The notes beneath the pieces are model-generated. The model was not told the DNA's origin. It made no database searches and worked only from the letters and a program-made list of their open reading frames with translations. Both the position numbers and the translations under genes were made by a program. A stretch of DNA of 64,000 bases from Geodermatophilus poikilotrophus (GTDB taxonomy: Bacteria > Actinomycetota > Actinomycetes > Mycobacteriales > Geodermatophilaceae). The stretch covers positions 880,376 through 944,375 of the forward strand of contig NZ_FOIE01000001.1 of NCBI RefSeq assembly GCF_900111455.1, written 5' to 3'. Shown in pieces: positions 1 to 8,196 of the stretch (the first letter of the stretch is position 1; each line of letters begins with the position of its first letter).

Positions 1-1
1 C

Positions 2-934
2 CCCGCCGGGGAGCCCGAGGGCACCGGCAAGGCCGCCTACGACCACGCCTTCGTCGTCCTCGCGGCCGCCAGCGCCACCGCGGCGGGACGGGCGGGTGCC
101 GCGGAGCTGCTGCAGGAGGCCCTCGCCGTCGTCGAGCAGCACTTCTGGCGGCCGGACGAGGGCCGGTGCGCGGAGAGCTGGGACCAGGACTGGTCGATCC
201 CCGAGCCCTACCGGGGCGCCAACAGCAACATGCACATGACCGAGGCCTTCCTCACCGTGGCCGCCGTGACCGGCGACACCCGCTGGCTGGACCGGGCGCT
301 GAGCACCGCCGAGCAGCTGATCCACCGGGCGACGCGGGAGAACGGCTGGCGCCTGCCCGAGCACTTCGACGCGCAGTGGCGCCCGCTGCCGGACTACAAC
401 GCCGAGCGCAAGAACGACAAGTTCCGCCCGTACGGCTCGACCCCGGGGCACTGGCTGGAGTGGTCGCGGCTGCTGCTGCACCTGGAGGCGGCTCTGCAGG
501 ACGCCGGGCGGCAGGCCCCGGACTGGCTGCCGGAGGCCGCCCGCAGCCTGTTCGCCGCGGCGGTCGAGGTCGGCTGGGCCCCGGACGGGCAGCCCGGCTT
601 CGTCTACACCCTCGACTGGGAGGACCGCCCGGTGGTCGCCTCCCGGCTGCACTGGGTGCTCACCGAGGCGATCGGTGCCGCCGCGGTGCTGCGCGCGCGC
701 ACCGGCGAGGCGCAGTACGAGCGCTGGTACCGGACCTTCTGGGACGAGGCCGTCGCGCGCTACACCGACCGGGACCGCGGCAGCTGGGTGCACGAGCTGT
801 CGGTCGGGGACACCCCGCCGGTCTGGTCGGGCAAGCCGGACGTCTACCACGCCTACCAGGCGGTGCTGCTGCCCCAGCTGCCCCTGGCGCCGGTGCTGGC
901 CGGGGAGCTCAGGGCAGCGCTCGAGCGCGACTGA
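2..934 (+). CDS. AGE-family sugar isomerase/epimerase (5' partial)
   Basis: Enzyme of the N-acylglucosamine 2-epimerase (AGE) family, (alpha/alpha)6-barrel proteins that interconvert aldose and ketose sugars; mannose isomerase and the sulfoquinovose isomerase YihS belong here. The start lies outside the window; 310 residues are visible in a frame open from base 2. Family histidine motifs are all present: YDHAF near visible residue 13, NMHMTEAFL at about 77, STPGHWLEW at about 146 and KPDVYHAYQ at about 278. The stop is 34 bases before an aldolase gene, followed by two sugar kinases, so it is probably the entry enzyme of a ketose-phosphate pathway. The substrate cannot be read from the sequence; mannose or sulfoquinovose are the obvious candidates. 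Confidence 0.9.
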   Translation, partial: PAGEPEGTGKAAYDHAFVVLAAASATAAGRAGAAELLQEALAVVEQHFWRPDEGRCAESWDQDWSIPEPYRGANSNMHMTEAFLTVAAVTGDTRWLDRALSTAEQLIHRATRENGWRLPEHFDAQWRPLPDYNAERKNDKFRPYGSTPGHWLEWSRLLLHLEAALQDAGRQAPDWLPEAARSLFAAAVEVGWAPDGQPGFVYTLDWEDRPVVASRLHWVLTEAIGAAAVLRARTGEAQYERWYRTFWDEAVARYTDRDRGSWVHELSVGDTPPVWSGKPDVYHAYQAVLLPQLPLAPVLAGELRAALERD

Positions 935-968
935 CCGACCCCCCACACGACGACCCGAGGAGCACCTC

Positions 969-1802
969 ATCCCACGCGCAGCACTGACCGACGTCCTGTC
1001 CGCGGCGCAGTCCGGGCGCCGCGGCGTCGGCGCCTTCAACGTCATCCAGGTCGAGCACGCCGAGGCCATCGTGGCCGGGGCCGGGGCCGCCGGGCGGCCG
1101 ACCGTGCTCCAGCTCAGCGAGAACGCCGTCCGCTACCACGGGGCCCTGGCCGCCGTCGGGCGGGCGATGCTCGCGGTGGCCGACGCGGCCGACGTCCCGG
1201 TGGTGGTGCACCTCGACCACGCCACCGGCGTCGAGCTGGTGGAGGAGGCGCTCGACCTCGGCTTCACGTCGGTCATGTACGACGGCTCCACGCTGCCCGT
1301 CGAGGAGAACCTCGCGACCACGCGCCGCGTCGTCGAGCGGGCGCACGGTCTCGGCGCGTCGGTCGAGGCGGAGATCGGCGAGATCGGCGGCAAGGACGGC
1401 GTCCACGCGCCCGGCGTGCGGACCCGGCCGGAGGACGCCGCCCGGTTCGTGCAGGAGACGGGCATCGACGCCGTCGCGGTGGCGGTCGGGAGCTCCCACG
1501 CGATGACCGAGCGCACCGCCCGCCTCGACCTGGACCTGATCACCGCGATCCGCGACGCCGTGCCGGTGCCGCTGGTCCTGCACGGCTCCTCCGGCGTCCC
1601 CGACGACCACCTCCGGGAGGCCGTCACCGCGGGGATGACGAAGATCAACATCTCGACGCACCTCAACGCCACCTTCACCCGCGCCGTCCGCGACGCGCTG
1701 GCCGCCGACCCTGCGCTGGTCGACCCGCGCACGTACCTGGGGGCCGCGCGGACGGCGACCGCGCGCGAGGTGGAGCGCCTCGTGCGCCTGCTCGCGGACT
1801 GA
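969..1802 (+). CDS. Class II (zinc) ketose-1,6-bisphosphate aldolase family protein, probable ATC start
   Basis: Zinc-dependent class II aldolase of the fructose/tagatose-bisphosphate type (277 residues), cleaving a ketose phosphate to DHAP and an aldehyde. Seen: HLDH zinc motif at about 77, GFTSVMYDGS, EAEIGEIGG, GSSHAM (zinc His), VLHGSSGVP and KINIST phosphate-binding segments. The conserved reading begins PRAALTDVLSAAQSGRRGVG, but no ATG, GTG or TTG exists in frame nearby. A strong ribosome binding site GAGGAG (957-962) lies 6 bases before an in-frame ATC, so translation most likely starts there (969). It sits between the AGE isomerase and the PfkB kinase in one operon. A sulfofructose-1-phosphate aldolase role is possible because class II enzymes of that type are known; ordinary hexose-phosphate cleavage is equally possible. 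Confidence 0.88.
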   Translation: MPRAALTDVLSAAQSGRRGVGAFNVIQVEHAEAIVAGAGAAGRPTVLQLSENAVRYHGALAAVGRAMLAVADAADVPVVVHLDHATGVELVEEALDLGFTSVMYDGSTLPVEENLATTRRVVERAHGLGASVEAEIGEIGGKDGVHAPGVRTRPEDAARFVQETGIDAVAVAVGSSHAMTERTARLDLDLITAIRDAVPVPLVLHGSSGVPDDHLREAVTAGMTKINISTHLNATFTRAVRDALAADPALVDPRTYLGAARTATAREVERLVRLLAD

Positions 1803-1840
1803 CCCCGTACCCGCCCCGGCCGACCCCAGGAGGACACCCC

Positions 1841-2806
1841 GTGCACGGACCCGGCCCGACGGTCCACGTCGTGAGCCCCAACCCCGCGCAGGACCGCCTG
1901 CAGGTGGTCCCCCGGCTGGTGGTCGGCGAGGTCCACCGCGCCACCGAGGTCGTCAGCCGGCCCGGGGGCAAGGGGATGATCGTGGCCCGCGGCGTGGTGC
2001 GGCTGGGTGGCCGCGCCGCGCTGCACGGCTTCCTCGGCGGCCCGGTGGGCGCCCACATCTCCGAGGGCTGCCGGGAGCTCGGGATCGAGGACCGGCACGT
2101 CCGCGTCGACGGCGAGACCCGGGTGAACACCGTCCTGGTGGATGCCTCCTCGGGGTCCTCCACCGTCGTCAACGAACCGGGCCCGCAGGTGGCCACCGCC
2201 GCGGTCGAGGCCCTGGTCGAGGGGCTGCTGGGCGCGGTGGCCCGGGGCGACACCGTGGTGTGCACCGGCAGCCTGCCCCGCGGGGTGGCGCCGGACCTCT
2301 ACGCGCGGTGCGTCCGCGAGCTCCGCGGCCGCGGGGTCCGCACGGTGGTGGACACGTCGGGGGCGGCGCTGGCACTCGCCGTGCGCGCGGCGCCGGACGT
2401 CCTCAAGGTCAACGAGCAGGAGCTGCGCGCCGACGCGGGTCTCGCCGAGGAGGACGACGGCGCCGACCTCGACACGCTGATGCGACACGTCCTGGACGCC
2501 GGCGTCGGGGCGGTCGTCGTCACCCGCGGTGCGGACGGGCTCTGCTACCGGTCGCCGACCGGAGCGTGGGACGTCACGGCGCCCGCCGTCCCCGTGGTGA
2601 ACGCCACGGGCTCCGGCGACCTCATGCTGGCCGGCTTCGTGACGGCCCTGGCGCACGGGGAGGACGTCGAGACGGCGCTGCGCACGGGCGCCGCGGCCGG
2701 TGCGGCCAACGCGGCCCGGCTCGAGCCGGACCTCAGCGGGCCCGACGAGGTGCGCGAGCTGCGGGCGCGCGCCGTCGCCACCGCCGTCCCGGCGGTGCGC
2801 CGGTGA
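1841..2806 (+). CDS. PfkB-family hexose(-phosphate) kinase, 1-phosphofructokinase-like
   Basis: Ribokinase/PfkB-fold kinase (321 residues) resembling 1-phosphofructokinase FruK and tagatose-6-phosphate kinase LacC, which phosphorylate a ketose phosphate before aldol cleavage. GTG start with a perfect AGGAGG at 1828-1833. Seen: N-terminal substrate motif RPGGKGMIVARGVVRLGG at about 44, and the C-terminal anion-hole/catalytic motif NATGSGDLMLAGF at about 249 with its Asp base. The first PfkB motif normally reads GGKGxNVA; here GGKGMIVA lacks the Asn, which may mark an unusual substrate. The stop overlaps the next gene start (GTGA at 2803-2806), so it is translationally coupled to the FGGY kinase. 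Confidence 0.88.
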   Translation: MHGPGPTVHVVSPNPAQDRLQVVPRLVVGEVHRATEVVSRPGGKGMIVARGVVRLGGRAALHGFLGGPVGAHISEGCRELGIEDRHVRVDGETRVNTVLVDASSGSSTVVNEPGPQVATAAVEALVEGLLGAVARGDTVVCTGSLPRGVAPDLYARCVRELRGRGVRTVVDTSGAALALAVRAAPDVLKVNEQELRADAGLAEEDDGADLDTLMRHVLDAGVGAVVVTRGADGLCYRSPTGAWDVTAPAVPVVNATGSGDLMLAGFVTALAHGEDVETALRTGAAAGAANAARLEPDLSGPDEVRELRARAVATAVPAVRR

Positions 2807-4206
2807 GCGCCACCTTCCTCGGGATCGACGTCGGCTCGACGCGCACCAAGGCCGTCGTCCTGGCGAGCGGAGGCTCGGACGCGCTCGCCGCGGCCGCCGC
2901 GGCGACGCCGCAGGGCGAGGCCGACGGCGTTCCGGTGCACGTCCCCGGGGCGGTCCGGGACGCGGTCGTCGACACCGCCCGGCGGGCGCTGGCCGAGACC
3001 GGCCCCGAGGCGCGCGCGCGACTCGGCGGCATCGCCGTGACGTCGGTCGGCGAGGAGGCGGTGCTGCTCGACGCCGGGGCCCGCCCGGTCGGGGACGTAC
3101 CGACGTGGTTCGCCGGGGTCGGGCACGCCCCCGCGCGGGAGCACGCCGAGGAGCTCGACCGCCGGGCACCGATCACCGGGCTCCGGCACCCCGAGTACAC
3201 CGTCCACACGCTCGGGTGGTGGGCGCGCACCCGTCCCGCGCAGGCGCAGGCCGCGGCGACCCTCACCGACCTCGGCAGCTGGCTGCTCTCCACCCTGGGC
3301 CCCGGCGAGCTGGTGATGGACCACTCGCACGCCTCCCGCACCGGGCTCTTCGACGCGCCCACCCGGTCCTGGCGGGCCGAGGCCCTCGACGTCGTGGGGA
3401 CCGGGCACCTGGCCCTCCCCCGGCTCGTGCCGTCGGGCACCGTCGTCGGCGAGCTCGGCGCCGACGCCGCCGCGGCGCTCGGCGTCGCGCCCGGCGTGCC
3501 CCTGGTCACCGGCGGGCACGACCACTTCTGCGGCGCGCTGGCCGCCGGCGCCCGATCACCCGGCGACCTGTACATCTCGGCGGGGACCTCCGAGGCCCAC
3601 CTCCTGGTCACCGACTCGCTGGACCCGGCGGCCACCGCCGACAGCGAGGTCGGGTGCTTCGTCACCGACGGCCTGTACTACCTGCACGCGGCGCTGCCCT
3701 CCGGGGCGCTGTACCTGACCTGGACCCGGCTGCTGGGGCTGGACCCCGCCGCGCCGCTCGACGCCCTGCTCGACGCCGAGCCGGTCGGCAGCCGCGGGGT
3801 CCGCGGGCGGCTCGCCGCCGACCGCCGGCTGTCCCTGGAGGACGTGCCGGTCGACGTCTCCCCCGCCACGCTGCTGCGCGCCCTCATGGAGACGACCGCG
3901 GTGGCCTCCCGCGACCTGACCCGCGACCTCAGCCGCACCGCCGCGCGGCCGGTCGCCCTGCGCCTGCTGGCCGGGACCCCGGTCGCCTCCCCCGCCTGGC
4001 GCGAGCTGCGCAGCGTCCTCGGTGAGGGCGCGGCCGCGTTCGTCGACGCCCGCGAGGCCACTGCCCTCGGCGCCGCCCACCTGGCCGCCCGGGCGGTCAC
4101 CGGGGAGCTGCCGCCACCGCTCCCCCGCAGGGCGCCGGACCCGGAGGTGCCGGCGGCGCGGCGCGAGGAGTACGCCCGCGCCTTCGGGGGGACCGCCCTG
4201 CCGTGA
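2803..4206 (+). CDS. FGGY-family carbohydrate kinase
   Basis: Sugar kinase of the FGGY/ASKHA superfamily (467 residues; the family is usually 450-550). The N-terminal domain starts FLGIDVGSTRTKAVV, the adenosine/phosphate-binding signature; the second domain carries VTGGHDHFCGALAAG (about 235) and SAGTSEAHL. The start codon GTG overlaps the PfkB stop by four bases. It is the last gene of the isomerase-aldolase-kinase operon and ends against a hairpin shared with convergent aroG. FGGY kinases act on free sugars or polyols (xylulose, glycerol, ribulose and others), so two kinases in one operon suggest either two substrates or a two-step phosphorylation. The actual substrate is not readable. Confidence 0.87.
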   Translation: MSATFLGIDVGSTRTKAVVLASGGSDALAAAAAATPQGEADGVPVHVPGAVRDAVVDTARRALAETGPEARARLGGIAVTSVGEEAVLLDAGARPVGDVPTWFAGVGHAPAREHAEELDRRAPITGLRHPEYTVHTLGWWARTRPAQAQAAATLTDLGSWLLSTLGPGELVMDHSHASRTGLFDAPTRSWRAEALDVVGTGHLALPRLVPSGTVVGELGADAAAALGVAPGVPLVTGGHDHFCGALAAGARSPGDLYISAGTSEAHLLVTDSLDPAATADSEVGCFVTDGLYYLHAALPSGALYLTWTRLLGLDPAAPLDALLDAEPVGSRGVRGRLAADRRLSLEDVPVDVSPATLLRALMETTAVASRDLTRDLSRTAARPVALRLLAGTPVASPAWRELRSVLGEGAAAFVDAREATALGAAHLAARAVTGELPPPLPRRAPDPEVPAARREEYARAFGGTALP

Positions 4207-4247
4207 GCGGTCCCGCTCGGCGCCTCCGTGCACGGGAGGACCCGCTC
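4205..4247. terminator. Hairpin between convergent FGGY kinase and aroG
   Basis: Inverted repeat GAGCGGTCC (4205-4213) versus GGACCCGCTC (4238-4247), one-base bulge, with an inner CCTCC/GGAGG stem around GTGCACG. It overlaps both gene ends and could terminate transcription from either side. There is no U-tract, as usual in high-GC actinobacteria. Confidence 0.5.
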
Positions 4248-5469
4248 AGGCGACGGCGCGCCGCCGTGACCGGACGGCCTCGGCCAGCTCGGCCAGCACC
4301 ACCTCGGTCGTCGGGAGGTCGACGCAGGCGTCGGTGACGCTCGTGCCGTACGCCAGCCTCTCGGGGTGGCGACGGTCCAGGTCCTGCCGCCCGGCGACGA
4401 GGTTGCTCTCCACCATCACGCCGCGGATCGCCCGCTCGCCGGCAGCGATCTGCCCGGCCAGGTCCCGCACGACGACGACCTGGCGCCGGTGGTCCTTCTG
4501 GCTGTTGCCGTGGGAGGCGTCGACGACGACCACCTCCGGCAGCCCGCGCCGCGCCAGCTTCCCCTTGGTGTCGGCGATGTGCGCAGCGGAGTGGTTGGGG
4601 CCGTCCTTGTCGCCGCGCAGGATGACGTGCGCGGTGTCGTTGCCGGTCGTCGAGAGCTGTGCGCTCACCCCGTGGTGGTCGACGCCGAGGAACTCGTGCG
4701 GGGCCCGCGCGGTCAGCACGGCCGAGACGGCGGCGTCGATGCTCCCCTCCGGCGAGTTCTTGAAGCCGACGACGGACGAGAAGCCCGAGACCCGCTCCCG
4801 GGCGGTCTGGTCGGTGACGTTGCGGGCGCCGACGCCGTTGTAGGTGACCAGCCCGTTGACGTACTGCGGCGTGAGCGCGTTCAGCGGCTCGGCCGCCACC
4901 GGCACGCCGAGGGCCGTGATGCGGCACATGAGCACCCGGGTCGCGACCAGCCCGACGCTGATCCGGCTGGACCCGTCGAGGAACGGGTCGTAGGCGAACC
5001 CCTTCCAGTCGACCTCGGTCCGCGGCTTCTCGGTGTAGGTCCGCATCAGGATCTCGAGGTCCTCGCCGTGCCGCTCCCGCATGCGGACGAGGAAGGCGGC
5101 GTACTCGAGCGCGGCCTCCGGGTCGTGGATCGAGCAGGGGCCGGCGATGACGGCCAGCCGGTCGTCGGCGCCGGTGACGATGCCGGTCACGGCACGCCGA
5201 CCGGCCCGGGTCGTGGCGGCGGACTGCGCCGACAGCGGGACGACGGTCGCGACCGCCGCCGGGGTGACCACGACGCTCAGGCCGGTGATCCTGGTGTTCA
5301 CCAGGCCGGCGAGGTCGACGGCGTCCGCCGGTGAGACGCCCAGTCGCTGCTGGACCTCGGGCAGCAGCTCCGTCAGCGCGGCGTCGATCTGCCCGTTCAC
5401 CCGCGTCTGGACGTCCAGCAGGAGGTCGGCGATCCGCGTCGCCGCGTCCAGGATCCGGTCAGCCGGGAT
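4246..5469 (-). CDS. aroG: 3-deoxy-7-phosphoheptulonate (DAHP) synthase, class I, with N-terminal extension
   Basis: Condenses erythrose-4-phosphate and phosphoenolpyruvate, the first step of the shikimate pathway. Seen: VIAGPCSIHDPEAALEYA, EKPRTEVDWKGF, NSPEGSID, GNDTAHVILRG, VDASHGNSQKDH (metal ligands) and GVMVESNLVAG, all characteristic of the AroF/G/H type. The core of about 350 residues begins near VNTRITGLSVVV, where a GTG at 5301 would give the E. coli AroG length (351 aa) but has no ribosome binding site. The reading frame is coding-like further upstream and reaches GAGGAGG (5482-5476), six bases before an in-frame ATC at 5469 (407 aa). I therefore prefer the ATC start and a 56-residue helical N-terminal extension that could be regulatory; the shorter form cannot be excluded. 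Confidence 0.9.
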   Translation of the reverse strand: MPADRILDAATRIADLLLDVQTRVNGQIDAALTELLPEVQQRLGVSPADAVDLAGLVNTRITGLSVVVTPAAVATVVPLSAQSAATTRAGRRAVTGIVTGADDRLAVIAGPCSIHDPEAALEYAAFLVRMRERHGEDLEILMRTYTEKPRTEVDWKGFAYDPFLDGSSRISVGLVATRVLMCRITALGVPVAAEPLNALTPQYVNGLVTYNGVGARNVTDQTARERVSGFSSVVGFKNSPEGSIDAAVSAVLTARAPHEFLGVDHHGVSAQLSTTGNDTAHVILRGDKDGPNHSAAHIADTKGKLARRGLPEVVVVDASHGNSQKDHRRQVVVVRDLAGQIAAGERAIRGVMVESNLVAGRQDLDRRHPERLAYGTSVTDACVDLPTTEVVLAELAEAVRSRRRAVA

Positions 5470-5684
5470 GGGAGGCCTCCTCGTCGTTCCCGCCCGTCGC
5501 GACCCGACGGGGCGGCCCGCCGCTCGGGCGGCTCGGCACGCACCGGTGAGCCAACCACAGCGGATGGGACGGGGCCGTCGCCGAGCGATCCGGGACCCGG
5601 CCCGGCCCCGCGGCGTCGCGGGCCGTGCGGACCACGCGCTCCGGCGGCCCCGGGGGTCTCGGCGTCGACCTGCCCGGCCCCGGC

Positions 5685-6566
5685 TCAGGCCCGGTCGATC
5701 GCGGGGGCGGCCACGTCGGCGGCGGTGGCCGCCCAGCTGGCCAGCAGCGTGAACCCGTCCTCGGACGGGGTCCCGGGCTCGGCGGTGTAGACGGTCATGG
5801 CGAGCTTCCCGCTGTCCTGGGTCGGCAGGTCGAACGTGTGGTAGACCAGCTCGAGGGTGCCGACGACGGGATGACGGAACTGCTTGGCCCCGGCGTGGTG
5901 GATGCGCACGTCGTGCGCGGCCCAGCGGGCGCGGAACTCCTCGCTGACCGTCGACAGCTCCCCGACGAGCTCGCGCAGGTCCTTGTCGTGGGGGTCGCGG
6001 CCGGCCTCGGCACGCAGCAGCGCGACGGTGACGCTGGCCGCGCCGTCCCAGTCGGTGTGGTACTCCCGGGCCCGCGGGTCGAGGAACTGGAAGCGGGCGA
6101 TGTTGGCCGGCCGGCCGGGCATGTCGAAGACCGGTGAGTACAGGGCACGGGCCAGCGTGTTGGCGGCCATGACGTCCAACCGGCCGTTGACCACTAACGC
6201 CGCCGAGGCGCTCATCGAGTCGAGCATCCACTGCACGCGCGGGGACACCTGGGCGCGGCTGCGCCGCTGCGGCGTACGGCTCGGCTTGGCGGCGCGGGCG
6301 AGGTCGAACAGGTAGCGCCGCTCGGCCTCGTCGAGCTGCAGCGCCCGGGCCACGGCCTCCAGGACGTCCTCGGAGACGCCGCCGATGTGGCCCTTCTCCA
6401 GCCGGGTGTACCAGTCGGTGCTCACCCCGGCCAGGACGGCGACCTCCTCGCGGCGCAGCCCGGGCACCCGACGCCGGCCACCGCCCGGCAGCAGCCCCGC
6501 CTGCTCCGGGGTGATGCGAGCGCGCCGGCTGGCGAGGAAGTCGCGGATGTCGGAGCGGTTGTCCAC
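5685..6566 (-). CDS. XRE-family regulator with MmyB-like ligand-binding domain
   Basis: Transcriptional regulator (293 residues). Residues about 5-85 form an XRE-type helix-turn-helix containing RREEVAVLAGVSTDWYTRLEKG; residues about 105-285 match the MmyB ligand-binding domain architecture common in actinobacteria, including VMAANTLARALY and the C-terminal LVYHTFDLP strand. Regulators of this type often control the divergent neighbouring redox operon. Here the 136-base gap faces a zinc alcohol dehydrogenase operon (6703-10010), its most likely target. ATG start chosen from the conserved N-terminal RDFLASRRARI. Confidence 0.88.
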   Translation of the reverse strand: MDNRSDIRDFLASRRARITPEQAGLLPGGGRRRVPGLRREEVAVLAGVSTDWYTRLEKGHIGGVSEDVLEAVARALQLDEAERRYLFDLARAAKPSRTPQRRSRAQVSPRVQWMLDSMSASAALVVNGRLDVMAANTLARALYSPVFDMPGRPANIARFQFLDPRAREYHTDWDGAASVTVALLRAEAGRDPHDKDLRELVGELSTVSEEFRARWAAHDVRIHHAGAKQFRHPVVGTLELVYHTFDLPTQDSGKLAMTVYTAEPGTPSEDGFTLLASWAATAADVAAPAIDRA

Positions 6567-6702
6567 CGGATCGACGGTACGGCGGCACGCCGGTCCAGGG
6601 AGGTCGTGCTTCTCCCCCCTACAAGCCCGACCACCCGCGCCCGGGACGGACGGGGTTCCCTGGGGTGGTCAGCCCAGCCACCGAGCAGTGAGGAGCACCG
6701 CC

Positions 6703-7725
6703 GTGCGAGGAGTCGTTCTCCACGTCCCCGGTGACGTCCGGGTCGAGGAGCGCCCGGACCCGAGGATCGAGCAGCCCACCGACGCGGTCATCCGGGTGAC
6801 CGCTGCCTGCGTGTGCGGCTCGGACCTGTGGCCCTACCGCGGCATCGAGGAGGTCGACGGGCCCGCGCCGATGGGGCACGAGTACGTCGGCGTCGTCGAG
6901 GAGGTCGGCAGCGACGTCCGCACGCTGGAGCGGGGCCAGTTCGTCGTCGGCTCGTTCTTCGCCTCGGACAACACCTGCGAGATCTGCCGGGCGGGGTACC
7001 AGTCGCGCTGCGTGAACGCCGTGCCGGTGGGTGCCCTCGGCACCCAGGCGGAGTACGCGCGCATCCCGCTGGCCGACGGCACCCTCGTCGCCACCCCCGA
7101 GCTGCCCTCCGACGACCTGGTCCCCAGCCTGCTCGCCGCCTCCGACGTGCTGGGCACCGGCTGGTTCGCCGCCGTCGCGGCCGAGGCCGGCCCGGGCAGG
7201 ACGGTCGCGGTCGTCGGCGACGGTGCGGTCGGCTTGCTCGGTGTGCTGGCCGCGAGACAGCTCGGCTCCGAGCGCATCGTCGTCTTCAGCCGGCACGAGT
7301 CCCGCCAGAAGCTGGCCCGGGAGTTCGGGGCCACCGACGTCATCGCCGAGCGCGGCGACGAGGGCGTGGCCCGGCTCGAGGACCTGACCGACGGGCTGGG
7401 CGCGCACTCGGTCATCGAGGCCGTCGGCACCCAGGAGTCGATGATGCAGGCCATCCGCGCCACCCGGCCCGGCGGGCACGTCGGCTACGTCGGCGTCACC
7501 CACGACGTGCAGATCCCCGGCGAGGAGCTCTTCTTCTCCGGCGTGCACCTGCACGGCGGACCGGCTCCGGTGCGCCGGTTCCTGCCCGAGCTGATCGACC
7601 TCATCTGCAAGCGCGAGATCGACCCGGGCAGGGTCTTCGACCTCGACCTGCCGCTGGAGCAGGCCGCCGAGGGCTACCGGGCGATGGACGAGCGCCGCGC
7701 CATCAAGACCCTGCTGCGTCCCTGA
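6703..7725 (+). CDS. Zinc-dependent alcohol dehydrogenase family oxidoreductase
   Basis: Medium-chain dehydrogenase/reductase (340 residues). Catalytic zinc site: Cys in CVCGSDLWPY and GHEYVGVVEEVG. The nucleotide fold shows VAVVGDGAVGLLGVLAA (about 165). The structural zinc loop reads NTCEICRAGYQSRC, giving only three of the usual four cysteines. GTG start with GAGGAG (6689-6694 region) upstream. It heads an operon with a cupin, a second alcohol dehydrogenase and an SDR, 17 bases before the cupin gene. Substrate unknown; the divergent XRE regulator may respond to it. Confidence 0.87.
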   Translation: MRGVVLHVPGDVRVEERPDPRIEQPTDAVIRVTAACVCGSDLWPYRGIEEVDGPAPMGHEYVGVVEEVGSDVRTLERGQFVVGSFFASDNTCEICRAGYQSRCVNAVPVGALGTQAEYARIPLADGTLVATPELPSDDLVPSLLAASDVLGTGWFAAVAAEAGPGRTVAVVGDGAVGLLGVLAARQLGSERIVVFSRHESRQKLAREFGATDVIAERGDEGVARLEDLTDGLGAHSVIEAVGTQESMMQAIRATRPGGHVGYVGVTHDVQIPGEELFFSGVHLHGGPAPVRRFLPELIDLICKREIDPGRVFDLDLPLEQAAEGYRAMDERRAIKTLLRP

Positions 7726-7742
7726 CCGCCCCGGAGGACAGC

Positions 7743-8153
7743 GTGCAGATCACCCGCAGCTCCATCGACACCGTCAAGGGCCCGGCAGACTGGTTCACCG
7801 GCGACGTGTACATCGACGCCGTCGCCGCCGCGCCCGCGCCGTCCCGGGTCAGCGCCAACCTGGTGCACTTCATGCCCGGCGCGCGCACCCACTGGCACCG
7901 CCACCCGCTGGGCCAGACCGTCTTCGTCACCGAGGGCGTCGGCCTGTGCCAGCGCCGGGGCGGCCCGGTCGAGGTCATCCGCCCCGGCGACCGCGTCCTG
8001 TTCGAGGCCGATGAAGAGCACTGGCACGGCGCCGCCCCGAACCGGCTCATGGTCCACGTGGCCATCAACGAGGGGGACGACGACCACGCCGTCGTGCACT
8101 GGCTGGCCCCCGTCACCGACGAGGAGTACGGCGCCGCCCCGGCCGCCGACTGA
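7743..8153 (+). CDS. Small cupin-domain protein
   Basis: Single-domain cupin (136 residues) of the type annotated as carboxymuconolactone-associated or (R)-mandelonitrile lyase-like cupin. The metal-binding motif is clear: [21 protein letters not shown] (first cupin motif, about 43-63) and [17 protein letters not shown] (second). Such proteins bind Fe, Mn or Zn and accompany aldehyde/alcohol dehydrogenases. GTG start preceded by GGAGGA. Sits between two alcohol dehydrogenase genes in one operon. Function in this pathway is inferred only. Confidence 0.85.
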   Translation: MQITRSSIDTVKGPADWFTGDVYIDAVAAAPAPSRVSANLVHFMPGARTHWHRHPLGQTVFVTEGVGLCQRRGGPVEVIRPGDRVLFEADEEHWHGAAPNRLMVHVAINEGDDDHAVVHWLAPVTDEEYGAAPAAD

Positions 8154-8196
8154 TCCCCGCCCCACCCGAGCACCCCCGAGAACGAGGAGCACCCCC

